Source: Janthinobacterium saanense
GTDB taxonomy: Bacteria > Pseudomonadota > Gammaproteobacteria > Burkholderiales > Burkholderiaceae_D
Direction of reading: 5' to 3'
NCBI RefSeq assembly: GCF_014200675.1
Contig: NZ_JACHCI010000001.1
Location: 124,001 to 188,000, forward strand
Length of the DNA stretch: 64,000 nucleotides
Below, piece after piece: positions 49,992-59,294 of this stretch (the stretch's first letter is position 1; each line of letters begins with the position of its first letter). A program made the translations under genes and the position numbers. The notes beneath the pieces are model-generated. The model did not search any database, had not been told where the DNA came from, and was given only the letters and a program-made list of their open reading frames with translations.

Positions 49992-51420
49992 ACGCCAACG
50001 CCAGCGGGGGGCGATGCTGATCGCCTTTTCCATCCTGCTCATCGTGGTGCTGGGCTTTATCGGCCTGGCACTCGATGTGGGGCAAGTCATCGGCCGCAAG
50101 ACTGAATTGCAAAACCTGGCTGACAACGCGGCGCTGGCGGCGGCGCCGGAACTGGTGGGCACGGCCGCCGGCCTGGCCAATGCCGTGGCGAAAGCCAAGA
50201 GCAGCGCAGCCGACCGGAGTGCTTTTCAGCATCGCACGCAAGGCGCCGTCTTGTCCGACGGGAGTATCCGCTTCGCCAGTGCTTTTGATGCGCCCGCTAC
50301 CGCCTGGCATGCGGCCGGCGCCGTGCCCGACCCTGCCAAGGCGCTGTTTGTGCGTATCGATACGCATGACAGCGAACCGTCGCTGGGCAGCGTGAAGACA
50401 GCTTTCCTGGGCGCCTGGTCGCCCGCCTTGCGCACGCTCAATGCAGGTGCGCGCGCCGTGGCGGGCCGGGTCAGCGTGCGCTTGACGCCGCTGGCAATCT
50501 GCGCGCTGTCGCCGGCGCCGAGTGGCTTGCGTACCAATCCCGGACCGCCCGAACGCAAGGAAGCGCTGGAATATGGTTTTCGGCGCGGCGTGGCCTATAA
50601 CCTGTTCAACCTGAACCCGAATGGCCCCGCCCCCGCACACTTCCTGCTCAATCCCATGGGGACACTCGGCACGGTAGGTTCGTCGGCGCAAATGAGCAAC
50701 GCTGCCGTGACGCCGTTTATCTGCAGCGGCAGCATGTTGCACACTGCCATAGGCGGCGCGTCCATCCACGCGCACCGGCCATTTCCCACTGAATTATGGT
50801 CGGCATTCAATGCACGCTTCAACCAGTATGCGGGCAATGGCTGCGACCCGCAGACGGCGCCGCCCGACACGAATATCCGCCCCTATCCGAACGCCTTGCC
50901 GGGCTGGTGGATGAATATGCCATCGGGGTCGAGCGCCTCTCCCAGCGCCAGTGCCACATCGTTGCTGTCGGTGGCCGACCTGCCGCCAGCGGCCCTGCCG
51001 GCCACGATTCCTGCCGCCAGCTATGGGCCGTTATGGTCGTTCGCCAAGGCGGTGCAATACGCCAGTCCGAAACCGGCCGGCGACTACCCGGCTTTTCCCA
51101 CCAGCGCCTGGGCCGGCCTGTATCCGGGCTTGCCTGCGGCACCGGCCAGTAACGGTTTTTATCCCGCCAGCAGCACACCTTACTTCACGTCAGGCTTGCA
51201 GACGGCGCCGGTAGGCAATGTGGGCGTGGCGCAGCGGCGCGTGCTCAATATCGCCTTGCTATCCTGCCCCTTGCCGGGCGGCAGCGACATCCTGGTCAAT
51301 GTGCTGGCCATCGGGCGTTTCTTCATGACGGCGCCGGCGGCCAGCGGCATGCTGAGCGCCGAATTTGCGGGCCTGGTATCCGAGCAGGCGCTGGCTGGCC
51401 CGACGGAGCTGCTGTTATGA
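49981..51420 (+). CDS. TadG-like pilus assembly protein
   Basis: A 479-residue protein with the Tad/TadG N-terminal domain: basic leader then RGAMLIAFSILLIVVLGFIGLALDVGQVIGRKTELQNLADNAALAAAPEL (residues about 10-60), as in TadE/G-like pseudopilins. The remainder is a large periplasmic domain rich in Pro, Ala and Asn without a clear von Willebrand motif. The start is TTG at 49981, five bases after GGGAGG; the longer in-frame ATG at 49936 would run through the lipoprotein gene in a different frame. Overlaps the lipoprotein gene at the front and tadE at the end (ATGA). Confidence 0.87.
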   Translation: MENKRQRQRGAMLIAFSILLIVVLGFIGLALDVGQVIGRKTELQNLADNAALAAAPELVGTAAGLANAVAKAKSSAADRSAFQHRTQGAVLSDGSIRFASAFDAPATAWHAAGAVPDPAKALFVRIDTHDSEPSLGSVKTAFLGAWSPALRTLNAGARAVAGRVSVRLTPLAICALSPAPSGLRTNPGPPERKEALEYGFRRGVAYNLFNLNPNGPAPAHFLLNPMGTLGTVGSSAQMSNAAVTPFICSGSMLHTAIGGASIHAHRPFPTELWSAFNARFNQYAGNGCDPQTAPPDTNIRPYPNALPGWWMNMPSGSSASPSASATSLLSVADLPPAALPATIPAASYGPLWSFAKAVQYASPKPAGDYPAFPTSAWAGLYPGLPAAPASNGFYPASSTPYFTSGLQTAPVGNVGVAQRRVLNIALLSCPLPGGSDILVNVLAIGRFFMTAPAASGMLSAEFAGLVSEQALAGPTELLL

Positions 51421-51896
51421 GATGGCCGCCTCTGCAACGGCGTCAGCGCGGCGTGGCGGCCATCGAGCTGGCGCTGATCCTGCTGTTTTTCATGGGCCTG
51501 TTGCCGGTGGTGCTGCTGTTCGGCAGCGCGCTGCAGGCTTACACGGCATTGCAGAAAAGTACGCATGACGCGGCGCGCTATATGGCCACCTTGCCAATGG
51601 TGCAGATGACGAGTATCACAGCCGCCGCCCAGAACAGCGTGTTTGTCCGGAAGATGGTGCTCGATGCGATGGCCGAGACCTCGCCGGCCATGGATGCCAG
51701 CAGAGTCGCTTTGGAATGCGTTTACAGCGAGGATGTTTATCCCTGCGGTAGCTTTTCCAGCAAGCCGCTGCAGGTGCGCGTCCGGATCGGCGTGGATATG
51801 CCTGTCACTTTCTTGCCCAACCTGGTGCGCAAATGGCTGCCACAGGCGACGTCGATACCGTTGCGCGCCAATGCGACCTTGCGCTATGACAATTAA
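51417..51896 (+). CDS. tadE: TadE family pseudopilin
   Basis: Minor pilin-like protein of 159 residues. The prepilin-type segment RQRGVAAIELALILLFFMGLLPVVLLFGSALQAYTALQKSTHDAARYMA contains the G-VAAIEL cleavage and Glu5 motif recognised by TadV. The C-terminal domain is a small beta-rich fold with two Cys (LECVYSEDVYPCGS) that could form a disulphide. The start overlaps the TadG-like gene by four bases (ATGA), and the last 11 bases overlap the next pseudopilin. Needed for Flp biogenesis in other Tad systems. Confidence 0.92.
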   Translation: MRWPPLQRRQRGVAAIELALILLFFMGLLPVVLLFGSALQAYTALQKSTHDAARYMATLPMVQMTSITAAAQNSVFVRKMVLDAMAETSPAMDASRVALECVYSEDVYPCGSFSSKPLQVRVRIGVDMPVTFLPNLVRKWLPQATSIPLRANATLRYDN

Positions 51897-52500
51897 TCTG
51901 CACCAGCGACTGCGGCGTCAGGACGGTGTGTTTGCCGTCGAATTTGCCATGCTGGCGATACTGTTTTTTATCTTTTTGTTTGCCATGCTGGAAGTGGCGC
52001 GTGCCGTGTACCTGTGGAATATGGTGCATGAGGTGACGCGGCGTGCCGCGCGCGGCGCCGCCGTGGCCGATTTCAGCAATGCCGCTGCGCTGCAAGCCGT
52101 GCGCGAACAGGCGATCTTGCGTGCCGGGCCGGGCCGCTTGCCGCTGGGCGGCGCCATCAATGATGCCTATGTGCGTATCGATTATCTGTCGCAGAGTGGC
52201 AGCAGTGGCAGTACCCTGGCGCCAGTGCCCGTCAGCGTGCTGCCCGGCTGTCCGCAGCGTAACCGCATCAATTGCCTGAACGACCCGCATGGCGCCAGTT
52301 GCATCCGTTTCGTGCGTGCCCGCCTGTGCGTGCCTGGTGGGGGGGCGGGCCAGTGCGAACGGGTGCCTTACCGGCCCATCTTGCCGATGCTGGACATGAT
52401 GTTTCCGTCGGGAGCGCAAGCGGTGCGCCTGCCCAGCGGTACCACCATGGCCGTGGCTGAATCGCTCGGTTATCACGAGAATGCCGCGTTTTGCCCTTGA
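51886..52500 (+). CDS. tadF: TadF-like pseudopilin (TadE/TadF family)
   Basis: A second minor pseudopilin, 204 residues. RRQDGVFAVEFAMLAILFFIFLFAMLEVARAVYLWNMVHEVTRRAARGAA shows the processing site G-VFAVEF and a long hydrophobic helix. The C-terminal domain has four Cys (LPGCPQRNRINCLNDPHGASC; RLCVPGGGAGQC) that may form disulphides. ATG 51886 overlaps the end of tadE by 11 bases. In-frame sequence upstream of it is tadE read in another frame. TadE and TadF are close relatives, so the F label rests mainly on gene order. Confidence 0.88.
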   Translation: MTINLHQRLRRQDGVFAVEFAMLAILFFIFLFAMLEVARAVYLWNMVHEVTRRAARGAAVADFSNAAALQAVREQAILRAGPGRLPLGGAINDAYVRIDYLSQSGSSGSTLAPVPVSVLPGCPQRNRINCLNDPHGASCIRFVRARLCVPGGGAGQCERVPYRPILPMLDMMFPSGAQAVRLPSGTTMAVAESLGYHENAAFCP

Positions 52501-52539
52501 ACGTATCCCTGCAATACCAGACAGAAGTGAGGACGGCCG

Positions 52540-53709
52540 ATGAAAGCCTTGATGATTACCCGTGATGCCACCCTGCATGATGAAATCGCGGCGCAGGGGG
52601 CGGCGCGCATGCCGGTGCTGCGCCTGCTGGAGCGGCGCAGCGGTTTGCGCGATGCCGTCGACCACATGATGAGCGAGGCGCCCGAACTGGTGATCGTCGA
52701 CGCCAGCGAGATCGAACTGGACGAAGCCGATTTGCTGGAGCGGCTGGCGCGCCAGTATCCGCAAGCCGCGCTGATGCTGCTGACGCGCGGGCAGCAGCAG
52801 GATGTGCTGATACGCGCGATGCGCGCCGGCATGCGCGAAGTGCTGCAATTGCCGCTGGTGCACAAGGCGTTTCACGAAGCGATGGACCGGGTGGATGTGC
52901 ACGCGGGCGTGACGCAGATGCGCGACGGCAAGGTGCTTGCCTTCATCTCGTGCAAGGGCGGCAGCGGCGCCACTTTTCTGTCGACCAATTTTGCCTATGC
53001 GCTGGCGACCCTGGCCGGCTGCAAGGTGCTGCTGATCGATCTGCACGGACAGTTTGGCGACGCCACCCTGTACGTGTCGGACCAGAAACCGGCGATGACC
53101 TTGTCCGATATCTGCGCCCAGATCACGCGCATGGACGGCGCTTTTCTCGCCTCATGCCTGGTGCACATAACGCCCAATTTCGGCGTGCTGGCGGCGGCCG
53201 ACGATCCGGCCCACAAGGTCGACATGCAACCCGAGCACATGGACCGCATTTTGGCCGTGGCGCGCCAGCATTATGACTACATCGTGCTCGATGTGGGGCG
53301 CCAGATCGATGCGCTGTCCTTGCGCGCGCTCGACAGCGCCGACGCGATTTATCCGGTGCTGCAGCTGGCCTTGCCCGATATCCGCGATGGCCGCCGCCTG
53401 CTCGATATTTTCCGCTCGCTCGGTTATCCGGGCGAGCGCCTGCGGCTGATCGTCAACCGCTATGAAAAGGGCGGGCGTTTGCGCCTGGCCGACCTGGAGC
53501 AGGCGCTGGGCGCCGAAGTGGTGCATACGGTGCCCAATGATTATCTGGCGGCCACCGATTCGGTCAACCAGGGCATCCCGCTGCTGCAGCTGTCGCGCAG
53601 CAGCGCCGTGGCGCGCAGCCTGGCCGACCTGGTGGAACTGGTGACGGCGCGCCGCGTGACGGAAAGCCGCGGCCTGTTCGACCGCCTGTTCAGCCGCAAC
53701 GAAGTGTAG
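52540..53709 (+). CDS. tadZ: TadZ/CpaE pilus-localising ATPase
   Basis: A 389-residue MinD/ParA-like protein that places the Tad machinery at the cell pole in other species. Residues 1-125 form a receiver-like domain (VIVDASEIELDEADLLERLARQYPQAALMLL) without the phospho-acceptor triad. The ATPase-like domain begins AFISCKGGSGATFLSTNFAYALA. The signature Lys139 is kept, but the P-loop Lys is Ala144, a substitution of the kind seen in the TadZ/CpaE family. The start ATG follows GTGAGGACGGCCG. A hairpin separates it from tadA. Confidence 0.93.
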   Translation: MKALMITRDATLHDEIAAQGAARMPVLRLLERRSGLRDAVDHMMSEAPELVIVDASEIELDEADLLERLARQYPQAALMLLTRGQQQDVLIRAMRAGMREVLQLPLVHKAFHEAMDRVDVHAGVTQMRDGKVLAFISCKGGSGATFLSTNFAYALATLAGCKVLLIDLHGQFGDATLYVSDQKPAMTLSDICAQITRMDGAFLASCLVHITPNFGVLAAADDPAHKVDMQPEHMDRILAVARQHYDYIVLDVGRQIDALSLRALDSADAIYPVLQLALPDIRDGRRLLDIFRSLGYPGERLRLIVNRYEKGGRLRLADLEQALGAEVVHTVPNDYLAATDSVNQGIPLLQLSRSSAVARSLADLVELVTARRVTESRGLFDRLFSRNEV

Positions 53710-53712
53710 CGC

Positions 53713-53744
53713 GGCTCCCGCCGGGAGCCATTACGGGAGCCGAG
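53713..53744 (+). promoter_or_regulatory. tadZ-tadA intergenic hairpin with alternative pairing to the tadA ribosome site
   Basis: GGCTCCC (53713-53719) can pair with GGGAGCC at 53723-53729 (three-base loop, or eight pairs with the extra G-C) or with an identical GGGAGCC at 53735-53741. The second copy contains the tadA ribosome-binding site, ending three bases before the ATG. One fold leaves the ribosome site open, the other hides it. Confidence 0.6.
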
Positions 53745-55091
53745 ATGACTTTACGCGAACGTCTGGCAGCCAATGAGCAGACGCGTCCTGCCAGCAATGG
53801 GCAGGATGCGCTGGCATTGCACGCCTATCAGGAACTGAAAAAGACCATGCACCAGACGATACTCGACCGTATCGACCTGGAGCGCCTGAAGCGCTTGACG
53901 GCCGAACAGTTCAAGCATGAGCTGGCGCTGCTGGTGCAGCGCGTCATCGAAGATGAACACATCGTGCTGAACCAGCATGAGCGGCATAGCCTGGTGCTCG
54001 ACATCCAGCACGAGATGCTCGGTTTCGGTCCGCTCGAACCGCTGCTGGCCGACCCCAGCGTGTCCGATATCCTCGTCAACACCTGCGATAAAGTGTACGT
54101 GGAACGGGGCGGGCGGCTGCAACTGACCGACGTCACCTTTCACGACAATGCGCATCTGATGAAAATCATTGAAAAAATCGTTTCGCGCGTGGGGCGCCGG
54201 GTCGATGAATCGAGCCCCATGGTGGACGCGCGCCTGCCCGATGGTTCGCGCGTGAACGCCATCATCCCGCCGCTGGCGGTCGATGGTCCGATTTTGTCGA
54301 TACGCCGCTTCGCCGTGCATCCCCTGAGCATCGCCAACCTGCTCGACTATAAAAGCCTCACGCCGCCGATGGTGCAAGTGCTGCAGGCGCTGGGCCAGGC
54401 CAAGGTCAATATTTTGATCTCGGGCGGCACCGGCAGCGGCAAGACCACCTTGCTCAATGTGCTGTCCGGTTTCATTCCCGGCAGCGAACGCATCGTCACC
54501 ATCGAGGATGCCGCCGAGCTGCAGCTGCGCCAGCCGCACGTGGTGCGCCTGGAAACGCGGCCACCGAATATCGAAGGCAAGGGTGAAGTCAGCCAGCGCG
54601 CGCTGGTGCGCAATGCGCTGCGCATGCGGCCTGACCGCATCATCCTGGGCGAGGTGCGTGGCGCCGAAGCGCTCGACATGCTGCAGGCGATGAACACGGG
54701 CCATGAAGGCTCCTTGGCGACCATCCACTCGAACACGGCGCGCGATGCGCTGTCGCGGCTGGAAAACATGGTTGGCATGGCCAGCGTCAACCTGACGCCA
54801 CGCGCCACGCGCCAGCAGATCTGTTCTGCCGTGACGGTGGTGATGCAGGTGTCGCGCCTGACCGACGGCGCGCGCAAGCTGGTCAGCCTGCAGGAAGTGA
54901 CGGGCATGGAGGGCGACATCATCGCCATGCATGAAATTTTCCGTTTCGAGCAGACGGGCGTGGACAAGGATGGCAAGGTGCTGGGGCACTTCTGCGCGAC
55001 CGGCGTGCGTCCCCGCTTCACGGAGCGTTTGCGCATGTTCGGCGCCGCCGTGCCCGACAGCGTGTTTGATCCCGACCGCATCTACGAATAA
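53745..55091 (+). CDS. tadA: TadA/CpaF pilus assembly ATPase
   Basis: The secretion ATPase that drives Flp pilus extension and, in some species, retraction; 448 residues, PulE/VirB11 superfamily. The N-terminal domain (about 40-180; [32 protein letters not shown]) precedes the motor domain. Walker [10 protein letters not shown] is at 227-235 (Lys233), the Asp box/Walker B regions include [10 protein letters not shown] and [31 protein letters not shown], and the His box is [14 protein letters not shown]. Cytosolic hexamer expected. Ribosome site GGGAGCCGAG lies inside a possible hairpin (see that entry). Confidence 0.96.
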   Translation: MTLRERLAANEQTRPASNGQDALALHAYQELKKTMHQTILDRIDLERLKRLTAEQFKHELALLVQRVIEDEHIVLNQHERHSLVLDIQHEMLGFGPLEPLLADPSVSDILVNTCDKVYVERGGRLQLTDVTFHDNAHLMKIIEKIVSRVGRRVDESSPMVDARLPDGSRVNAIIPPLAVDGPILSIRRFAVHPLSIANLLDYKSLTPPMVQVLQALGQAKVNILISGGTGSGKTTLLNVLSGFIPGSERIVTIEDAAELQLRQPHVVRLETRPPNIEGKGEVSQRALVRNALRMRPDRIILGEVRGAEALDMLQAMNTGHEGSLATIHSNTARDALSRLENMVGMASVNLTPRATRQQICSAVTVVMQVSRLTDGARKLVSLQEVTGMEGDIIAMHEIFRFEQTGVDKDGKVLGHFCATGVRPRFTERLRMFGAAVPDSVFDPDRIYE

Positions 55092-55107
55092 ACAATGGGA
55101 GGATGGC

Positions 55108-56085
55108 ATGGACCTGGTGTTCTACGGCTTTGCAGTGCTGCTGTTTGCCGCCTGCATCCTGTTGGTGGAAGGCGCCTGGCTGTGGTGGTCGGGCACGCAT
55201 GGCAGCGCCGCCAAACGCATCAACCGGCGTTTGCGCCTGATGGCCACGCGTGGTGCGTCTGGCGGTGAACGGGTGTCGATACTCAAGCAGCGCCGTTATG
55301 CGCAGTCGCCCGGCCTGGACCGGCTGCTGCGGCGTTCGCCGCAGTGCGCCGCGCTGGACCGTTTGCTGCTGCAATCGGGCCTGTCCTGGTCGGTGGCGCA
55401 GTTCCTGGCGGGCGCCAGTGGCGCGCTGCTGGCAGCCGTGTGCGTGCTGCTGCTCTGGCCCTTGCCCTTGCCGGGCGCCTTGCTGCTGCTGGCCGTGGCC
55501 GGTGGCGGTCCTGCCATGTTTTTGCTGCGCGCACGCGCGCAGCGGCTGCAAAAAATCGAGGCGCAATTACCCGAGGCGGCCGATTTTTTGGCACGCGCCT
55601 TGCGCGCCGGGCATTCGTTTTCGAATGTGCTGCAAATGGTCGGCGAAGAGTTGAGCGAACCGATCAGCGGCGAATTCAAGATGGCGTACGAAGAGATCAA
55701 CTATGGCGTGTCGATGAACGAGGCGCTGCAAAACCTGGCCACGCGCATTCCGCTGACGGACTTGCGCTACCTCGTCATCGCCGTGCTGGTGCAGCGCGAA
55801 TCGGGCGGCAACCTGGCCGAAGTGCTGCTCAGCATTGCCCGCATCATCCGCGCCCGCCTCAAATTGCTGGGCCAGGTGCGCGTCCTGTCGGCCGAGGGCC
55901 GCATGTCGGCCTGGGTGCTGGGCCTGATGCCGGTGGTCATGATCGGCGTCATGGCGGTGGTCAACCCAAAATACATCAGCCTGCTATGGACCGACCCCAG
56001 CGGCATCCGCCTGCTGTGGTATGCGGCGGGGATGGTGGCGTTCGGTATCGTCTGGATGCGTAAAGTTATCCGCATCCGCATTTAA
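55108..56085 (+). CDS. tadB: TadB inner-membrane platform protein
   Basis: Type II secretion F-domain protein of 325 residues that, with TadC, forms the inner-membrane platform turned by TadA. A hydrophobic N-terminus (residues 5-30), two more helices (about 92-135) and two at the C-terminus flank the cytoplasmic F domain (ARALRAGHSFSNVLQMVGEELSEPISGEFKMAYEEINYG; LRYLVIAVLVQRESGGNLAEVLLSIA). The ATG at 55108 follows GGGAGG. It lies 16 bases after tadA. Confidence 0.94.
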   Translation: MDLVFYGFAVLLFAACILLVEGAWLWWSGTHGSAAKRINRRLRLMATRGASGGERVSILKQRRYAQSPGLDRLLRRSPQCAALDRLLLQSGLSWSVAQFLAGASGALLAAVCVLLLWPLPLPGALLLLAVAGGGPAMFLLRARAQRLQKIEAQLPEAADFLARALRAGHSFSNVLQMVGEELSEPISGEFKMAYEEINYGVSMNEALQNLATRIPLTDLRYLVIAVLVQRESGGNLAEVLLSIARIIRARLKLLGQVRVLSAEGRMSAWVLGLMPVVMIGVMAVVNPKYISLLWTDPSGIRLLWYAAGMVAFGIVWMRKVIRIRI

Positions 56086-56100
56086 AGTGGAGAAAACACC

Positions 56101-57039
56101 ATGACTGGCCCGCAACTGCTGTTTCTCGCGATCGTGTTTGGCGTGGTGGTGGCGCTGGCGCTGGTGGCCTTGCTGGTGTTTTTCCCCGGCACCTTGCGCC
56201 AGCGCCTGTTCGGTTTCATGGCGCCCGCCGTCAGGGATGCCGCAGCCGATGATGGCTGGGTGGAGCGGGTGGCGCGGGTGGCCCAGCCGTTCGGCAAGCT
56301 CTCCTTGCCCGAGGAAGGCTGGGAGCACTCGCCGCTGCGCACGCGCTTCATGAACGCGGGCTGGCGCAAGGCCAGTGCGCCGGCCCTGTATTTCGCCGCC
56401 AAATCCGTGCTGGCGCTGCTGTTTCCTACGCTGCTGGGACTGTATGCGGCCAGCGCCATGACGGCGCAGATGCGCAGCGTGCTGTTGCTGCTGCTGTGCG
56501 TCAGCGCCACTGTGGGTTATTACCTGCCTAACCTGGTGCTGGCCAGTACGGCCAAACGGCGCCAGCGCGAAATCTTTGAAAACATTCCCGACGCACTCGA
56601 CCTGTTGACCGTGTGCGTGGAAGCGGGCCTGAGCCTGGAGCGGGCGCTGGTGAAAGTGTCCGGCGAGATACACATCAAGAGCGTGGTGCTGGCGCAGGAA
56701 TTGCAGCTGGTGCTGATGGAAATGCGCGCCGGTTTCAGCAAGGACAAGGCGCTGCGCAACCTGGCCTTGCGCAGCGGCGTGGAAGACGTCGATACCCTGG
56801 TGGCCATGCTGATCCAGTCCGAGCGCTTTGGCACCAGCATGGGCGATTCGTTGCGCGTGCATTCTGAAAACCTGCGCGGCAAGCGCAGCCTGCTGGCCGA
56901 GGAAGCGGCCGCCAAGATCGCCTTGAAGCTGCTGTTTCCGCTGATTTTTTGTGTCTTTCCCACCTTGATGCTGGTGCTGATGGGGCCCGCCGTGATCGAG
57001 GTGTATCGCGTACTCGTGCCCGCCATGGCCAACCGATGA
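56101..57039 (+). CDS. tadC: TadC inner-membrane platform protein
   Basis: Companion of TadB, 312 residues, also a type II secretion F-domain protein. An N-terminal helix (about 8-30), a pair of helices (about 100-148) and a C-terminal pair surround the F domain (IFENIPDALDLLTVCVEAGLSLERALVKVSGEIHIKSVVLAQELQLVLMEMRAGFSKDKALRNLALRSGVEDVDTLVAMLIQSERFGTSMGDSLR, in outline residues 160-255). Fifteen bases separate it from tadB; the ribosome site is GTGGAG. Confidence 0.94.
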   Translation: MTGPQLLFLAIVFGVVVALALVALLVFFPGTLRQRLFGFMAPAVRDAAADDGWVERVARVAQPFGKLSLPEEGWEHSPLRTRFMNAGWRKASAPALYFAAKSVLALLFPTLLGLYAASAMTAQMRSVLLLLLCVSATVGYYLPNLVLASTAKRRQREIFENIPDALDLLTVCVEAGLSLERALVKVSGEIHIKSVVLAQELQLVLMEMRAGFSKDKALRNLALRSGVEDVDTLVAMLIQSERFGTSMGDSLRVHSENLRGKRSLLAEEAAAKIALKLLFPLIFCVFPTLMLVLMGPAVIEVYRVLVPAMANR

Positions 57040-57049
57040 AAGGATCTTT

Positions 57050-58096
57050 ATGCACCCCTCTCTATCCCGCATGGCTGCCGCCTGCGCCTGCCTGAGCCTG
57101 GGCGCTTGCGCCAGCAGTGCCGTTCACGCGCCGTCTGTGCAGATGCCTGATATCGCCGGCGCCGATGTGGCTTACGCTGCGGGCCGCCGGCATTTCGATG
57201 CCGGCGACCTGCTTGCGGCGCAGGCATCGTACACACTGGCCATGCGCAGCGCGCCTGATCACGTCGATGCGCACAATGGCCTGGCCGTGCTGCATGCGCA
57301 GCGGGGCGATCTCGGCGCCGCGATTGGCGTGTGGCAGGCGGTCACTGGCATGGAAGGTCTACGCCAGCCGCAGTACGCCTATGTGTTCGCTAACCTGGGA
57401 CACGCTTATGCTTTGGCCGGCCGCCATGCCGACGCCTTGCCGATGCTGGAGCAAGCCTGTTTGCTGGCGCCGCTCAACGCGCGCCACTGGCAGCAGTTGG
57501 CGCAAGTGCTGCTGCAACTGGGCCAGCAGGAGCGCGCCGAATTGATGCTGGCCCAGGCGCAGAGCCTGCAGGCGCACGACGCGCGCAGCGACTATGCCTT
57601 GCTGCAGCAGCACACTGCGCCAGCAGCGGAAGAGAGCGTCGCCCGTGTCGAGATTACGCAAACAGATGGCCTCGCCCGCTTGCAACGCGTGCCGGCCCGC
57701 CAGGCAGCCGCGCCGAGCACAGCACCGGCGCAGGCGCCGGTGCTGGCTGTGCCGCTGCGGCCACGCCTGGAAATTTTGAATGGTAACGGTGTGCACGGCA
57801 TGGCTGCCGCGATGGCGCGCAGCCTGGCTGCCAGTCCCCTGCAGGTGGTACGCCTGGGCAATGAACCGCCTTACCAGGTGCTACGCACGCGTGTCGAGTA
57901 CCGGCCCGCGCAGGAGCAGACGGCGCGCTTGCTGGCCATGCAGCTGGGGCCGCAGGTCGATGTCATCGCCGCCGATGTCGCCGCCAGCGACTTGCGGCTG
58001 ATCCTGGGCCGCGACTTCAGCGACCCGGCCATGCTGCACCGCTATTATCTGCAGCAGCTGCAACTGGCGCGCAAGGCGCTGGCGCAGCTCGGTTAA
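57050..58096 (+). CDS. tadD: TadD pilus lipoprotein with TPR repeats and LytR C-terminal domain
   Basis: A 348-residue lipoprotein (lipobox LGAC, Cys20) closing the Tad operon. Residues about 40-180 are tetratricopeptide repeats (AYAAGRRHFDAGDLLAAQASYTLAMRSAPDHVDAHNGLAVL; YAYVFANLGHAYALAGRHADALPMLEQACLLAPLN). Residues about 240-330 form a LytR_C-type domain (RLEILNGNGVHGMAAAMARSLAASPLQVVRLGNEPPY; DLRLILGRDFSD). TadD helps secretin assembly in other species. The LytR_C tail may bind cell wall or polymer. Its stop overlaps the convergent PEP-CTERM gene by four bases. Confidence 0.9.
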   Translation: MHPSLSRMAAACACLSLGACASSAVHAPSVQMPDIAGADVAYAAGRRHFDAGDLLAAQASYTLAMRSAPDHVDAHNGLAVLHAQRGDLGAAIGVWQAVTGMEGLRQPQYAYVFANLGHAYALAGRHADALPMLEQACLLAPLNARHWQQLAQVLLQLGQQERAELMLAQAQSLQAHDARSDYALLQQHTAPAAEESVARVEITQTDGLARLQRVPARQAAAPSTAPAQAPVLAVPLRPRLEILNGNGVHGMAAAMARSLAASPLQVVRLGNEPPYQVLRTRVEYRPAQEQTARLLAMQLGPQVDVIAADVAASDLRLILGRDFSDPAMLHRYYLQQLQLARKALAQLG

Positions 58097-59082
58097 ACCG
58101 GTACGGGGCGCCGGCGGCGCGTGTAGGCCAGCGCCGCCAGGCCGGTGGCCAGCAACAGCAAGGTGGCCGGTTCCGGCACGGGATCAAGTACGACGATATC
58201 GGTGCGGGTGGACTTGGAAAAGTTCAGGGTATAGGTACCGGCGGGCAGCTCGAAATTCGACGTCAGTGAGAATTGCGCAAAAGCATTCGTGAAGCTGCCC
58301 GGCGTGCCGGGGTCATTGGTGCCGGCCGTCATGTTCAGGTTGAACGGGTCCAGGCTGCCGGCGCTGTGGTTGCCGTTCACATCACCGCCGTTCATCGGAT
58401 CGCCATCGGGTACGAACTGGAAGATCACGCCATCGGTCGTGGCGCGCGAGCGGCAGCCGACCGGACTGGCAGCATTGCAGGAAATATTAAAGATATCCAT
58501 GATCGACACATTCGACTTGTCGCCCGCGGTCGTGACGCTGGTGCGCAGGTCGCGCCGCGCCATGAAACTGAAGGTGATGAAGCCGGTGCTCGACAGGGTC
58601 AGGTTGATCGAGCCGGTCAGCGTATCGCCTGCCGTGGCCGAGGCCGCGCCTACCGTGTTACGCTGCGCTTCCGACACGGCTTGCATGGTGGCGCCGCCAG
58701 CGGTCAGCATATTGCCGAAAGTATGTGCATCGCCACGCGCAAATTCCAGCACGGAACTGGGAGCGTAGTTGTTCTGTGGCAAGCCGGTGCAGCCGCTGCC
58801 GGAACACACTTGCAGCACATCGGCATTGGCGGCCGGCCCGGTATTGACGGCGCGCGGATTGACGGGCGCGCCGCCTTCAAAAAACGCGCTGTCGCTGGCG
58901 TTACGGTTGGCGCCCGTCAGCGACAAGGTGCCGGCGCTGGTGGTGATGCGGAAATTATTGATTTCATTGATGGCCAGGCCATAAGCGCCGGCGTGGGCCT
59001 GCCCTGTGAGCAGCATGCCAGCCGCAGCCAATGCACCCAGTATGCCCAGGGCCTTGCTTCGTGTGCAATAAACGTTCATCAC
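58093..59082 (-). CDS. PEP-CTERM sorting domain-containing exported protein
   Basis: A 329-residue secreted protein. A signal peptide (ALGILGALAAAGMLLTGQAHA) is followed by a Gly/Ser/Thr-rich beta-structured domain. At the C-terminus is a PEP-CTERM tripartite signal: VPEPATLLLLATGLAALAYTRRRRPV, with the Pro-Glu-Pro motif, a hydrophobic helix and an Arg cluster. This is the substrate form for EpsH-type exosortases in exopolysaccharide-producing bacteria; the exosortase itself is not in the window. Several Cys and Asn/Asp residues lie in the middle (FNISCNAASPVGCRSRATTDG). Function of the mature domain unknown. Confidence 0.92.
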   Translation of the reverse strand: MMNVYCTRSKALGILGALAAAGMLLTGQAHAGAYGLAINEINNFRITTSAGTLSLTGANRNASDSAFFEGGAPVNPRAVNTGPAANADVLQVCSGSGCTGLPQNNYAPSSVLEFARGDAHTFGNMLTAGGATMQAVSEAQRNTVGAASATAGDTLTGSINLTLSSTGFITFSFMARRDLRTSVTTAGDKSNVSIMDIFNISCNAASPVGCRSRATTDGVIFQFVPDGDPMNGGDVNGNHSAGSLDPFNLNMTAGTNDPGTPGSFTNAFAQFSLTSNFELPAGTYTLNFSKSTRTDIVVLDPVPEPATLLLLATGLAALAYTRRRRPVPV

Positions 59083-59294
59083 AGCCTCGCTTTGTTGTTA
59101 TCCTCGTCATTGGGGGGAGCATCAAACCAGACCCTGCTGGTTTGGATTGCCCTGCTGGACTTTGAGCTAAGCAGCTTGCGTGCCACACGAAAAAAGCGTT
59201 TTGTATCAAGGGCTTGCATCAGCCCGCTTGCAAGCGAAAGTGCCGGGTGTAAGAAAGCCCGACACGGCTAGCGAGAGGCTCGCTACAATGCATC

